Of a stretch of DNA of 29,135 nucleotides, positions 29,105-29,135 are shown in pieces; within the stretch, counting starts at the first letter, position 1, and the number at the start of each line of letters is the position of its first letter. The notes beneath the pieces were generated by a model that was not told where the DNA came from, ran no database searches, and was given only the letters and a program-made list of their open reading frames with translations. The position numbers were made by a program, and so were the translations under genes. The stretch is from Teratosphaeria epicoccoides (taxonomy: Eukaryota; Ascomycota; Dothideomycetes; Mycosphaerellales; Teratosphaeriaceae). Location: assembly GCA_021401465.1 (NCBI GenBank), contig JADDMT010000237.1:1-29135 (forward strand), written 5' to 3'.

Positions 29105-29135
<31 letters not shown>
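28808..29135. other. 3-prime flank of YPP1-like gene, ending in poly-C
   Basis: No gene seen. It contains an alternating purine-pyrimidine GTGCACGCGTGCGCGTGTGC tract (28869-28888) and ends in 30 consecutive C residues (29106-29135) after a short C-rich lead-in. The poly-C may be where the assembly stopped rather than real sequence. Confidence 0.6.

Noticed and set aside
29106..29135. Telomere
   Set aside because: Pure C without the TAA of the common fungal CCCTAA repeat, so not a telomeric array.

Overview
This window looks like a filamentous ascomycete (Pezizomycotina, possibly Dothideomycetes). The reasons are short 51-54 nt introns with fungal splice signals, a RIX1 orthologue, a YPP1/TTC7-type TPR protein, an acetamidase-type amidase, and a repeat block carrying C-to-T/G-to-A decay mostly in CpA context, as in repeat-induced point mutation (RIP). 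The species cannot be fixed from this sequence.

Region 1 (1-19411) is a nest of transposons. The oldest layer is a decayed DDE integrase-core gene on the minus strand, now in two pieces (19411-19081 and 10911-9790). Three copies of one Ty3/gypsy chromovirus family have landed in it. Element 3 (10912-19080, plus strand) is complete: two 360-bp LTRs and a 5-bp target duplication TAAGG. Element 2 (6815-9789, plus strand) is the 3-prime part of a copy whose right LTR abuts the C-terminal codons of the integrase remnant. Element 1 (1-6814, minus strand) begins with its 5-prime LTR exactly where the element 2 chromodomain sequence is cut, so it is nested inside element 2; its left end is outside the window. 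Where they overlap the copies have identical lengths and differ almost only by transitions.

Each element encodes one gag-pol frame (gag, zinc knuckle, protease-like segment, RT, RNase H, integrase, GPY/F, chromodomain; 4,965 bp), broken by many nonsense codons, nearly all TAG. Downstream of pol, facing it across a 140-bp spacer, every copy carries a second gene on the opposite strand: 1,497 bp, about 481 codons, with a 51-bp spliceosomal intron, a TATA box 156 bp before the ATG, a Cys-rich N-terminus and basic nuclear-localisation-like clusters. This intron-bearing antisense gene is the most unusual thing in the window. The sense genomic RNA would carry the intron in reverse complement and could not splice it out, which explains how a retrotransposon can keep an intron.

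Many lesions are shared by element copies, among them a zinc-knuckle His codon changed to Tyr and the integrase catalytic Glu codon changed to Lys. So much of the damage either predates amplification or recurred at the same sites. The LTR suggests Tf1-like self-priming: the predicted transcript start is complementary to the sequence just after the 5-prime LTR.

Region 2 (about 19412-29135) is ordinary gene-bearing sequence: an amidase (plus, one intron), RIX1 (minus, convergent with the amidase), and a YPP1-like TPR gene (plus, divergent from RIX1) with a probable 54-nt in-frame intron. A small inverted repeat, perhaps a MITE-like remnant, sits in the RIX1/YPP1 intergenic region. The window ends in a 30-base poly-C run.
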